Assembly: GCA_937900305.1 (NCBI GenBank)
Contig: CALCCV010000550.1
Coordinates: forward strand, 1 to 14,785
Source of the DNA: an uncultured Pseudobdellovibrionaceae bacterium
GTDB lineage: Bacteria; Bdellovibrionota; Bdellovibrionia; Bdellovibrionales; Bdellovibrionaceae
Length of the DNA stretch: 14,785 nucleotides
Reading direction: 5' to 3'
This document shows, piece after piece, positions 14,434 to 14,785 of this stretch. The stretch's first letter is position 1, and each line of letters begins with the position of its first letter. Under the pieces are notes generated by a model, which did no database searches, was not told the origin of the DNA, and saw only the letters and a list, made by a program, of their open reading frames with translations. The position numbers were made by a program, and so were the translations under genes.

Positions 14434-14530
14434 CGGCGGCGGCGGCGTGGGCGCGGGGGCGGCGCTGGCGCGGGCAACCGCGCGCCAGACCTGGGGCTAC
14501 CGGCCCGCCGACCCGCTCACTTATCGATGA
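14430..14530 (+). CDS. Possible C-terminal tail of an unknown high-G+C ORF
   Basis: In the high-G+C tail a plus-strand frame runs to TGA at 14528-14530 and reads IGGGGVGAGAALARATARQ followed by TWGYRPADPLTYR. It overlaps the convergent ORF by 14 bp. It has no start here and is only about 33 residues, so coding is uncertain. Confidence 0.25.
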
Positions 14531-14785
14531 GCTCGACCTTGATGGTGGTCGTCTTCGTTGTCGTCGCCTTCTCGGCCGCCTCCGCCGCCGTCGGTGCGGC
14601 CTCGCCGTCGTTCTTTTCCGCCGCGTCGAACGCGGCGTCCACCACGCGCTGCGCCGCGATCGGGTTGAGGCCCGCCTCGTCCAAGCAGGCGCGCACCACG
14701 GCCAGGCGCGCGGTCGCCTCGTCCAGCCGCCGCTCTTTCTTCTGCGCGGGGCTGACGCGCACGCGCACGCCGCGGCACACCACCG
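14517..14785 (-). CDS. C-terminal part of an unknown protein from a high-G+C genome
   Basis: Minus-strand frame open from the window edge to TGA (complement of 14517-14519), at least 88 residues. It is Ala/Glu/Lys-rich and probably helical (KKERRLDEATARLAVVRACL, then a NPIAAQRVVDAAFDAAEKN segment), ending in a Thr/Lys tract and KVELIDK. The GTG at 14783 is unlikely to be the true start because the frame continues to the edge. Local base composition is about 75% G+C (45 of 60 bases at 14581-14640), unlike everything before 14420. I do not recognise the family. It most likely belongs to another organism joined to this contig. Confidence 0.45.
   Translation of the reverse strand, partial: VVCRGVRVRVSPAQKKERRLDEATARLAVVRACLDEAGLNPIAAQRVVDAAFDAAEKNDGEAAPTAAEAAEKATTTKTTTIKVELIDK

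Overview
The window reads as a chromosomal segment from a Bdellovibrio-like predatory or free-living bacterium (Bdellovibrionota). The main pointer is a 64-residue histone-fold protein at 4464-4658, which I recognise as close to the Bdellovibrio bacteriovorus histone Bd0055. It is supported by the moderate G+C of the first 14.28 kb, a complete GatCAB amidotransferase set and a PilZ protein. The assignment rests on recognition of protein motifs, not on a search.

Layout. 1-1497 (+) is the 3' part of a gene for an exported-looking beta-rich protein of unknown function. It converges on, and overlaps by 17 bp, a stand-alone murD (1481-2779, -). Divergent from murD is a membrane-associated calcineurin-like phosphoesterase (2826-4286, +). 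The histone gene follows, with its own leader and a consensus Shine-Dalgarno, and converges on ligA (4718-6712, -) across a palindrome and a hairpin. Divergent from ligA are gatC, gatA and gatB (6766-10087, +). A small exported DUF192 protein (10145-10720) and a large LysM lipoprotein (10803-12200) come next, closed by a good intrinsic terminator. A small membrane protein (12279-12740, +) and a PilZ protein (12826-13191, -) converge on a long hairpin. A 440-bp intergenic region with repeats and a promoter leads into a Gln/Arg/Gly-rich disordered protein that starts at TTG 13633.

The last ~500 bp do not belong to the same replicon. At about 14288-14299 the disordered gene runs into an antisense, in-frame internal piece of pdxJ that looks like it comes from Bacteroidetes. 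At about 14422-14437 that piece gives way to sequence of about 75% G+C carrying the ends of two convergent unknown ORFs. Both switches look like assembly or amplification chimeras, so the disordered gene is artificially truncated.

How the genes work together. Most are housekeeping: peptidoglycan precursor synthesis (MurD), chromatin (histone), replication and repair (LigA), and charging of Gln-tRNA and/or Asn-tRNA by transamidation (GatCAB). The envelope is represented by the LysM lipoprotein, DUF192 protein, phosphoesterase and first secreted protein. I see no phage, CRISPR array, tRNA, rRNA or transposon. The most interesting items are the bacterial histone, the LysM protein with anchors at both ends, the phosphoesterase with a membrane insertion, and the chimeric contig end.
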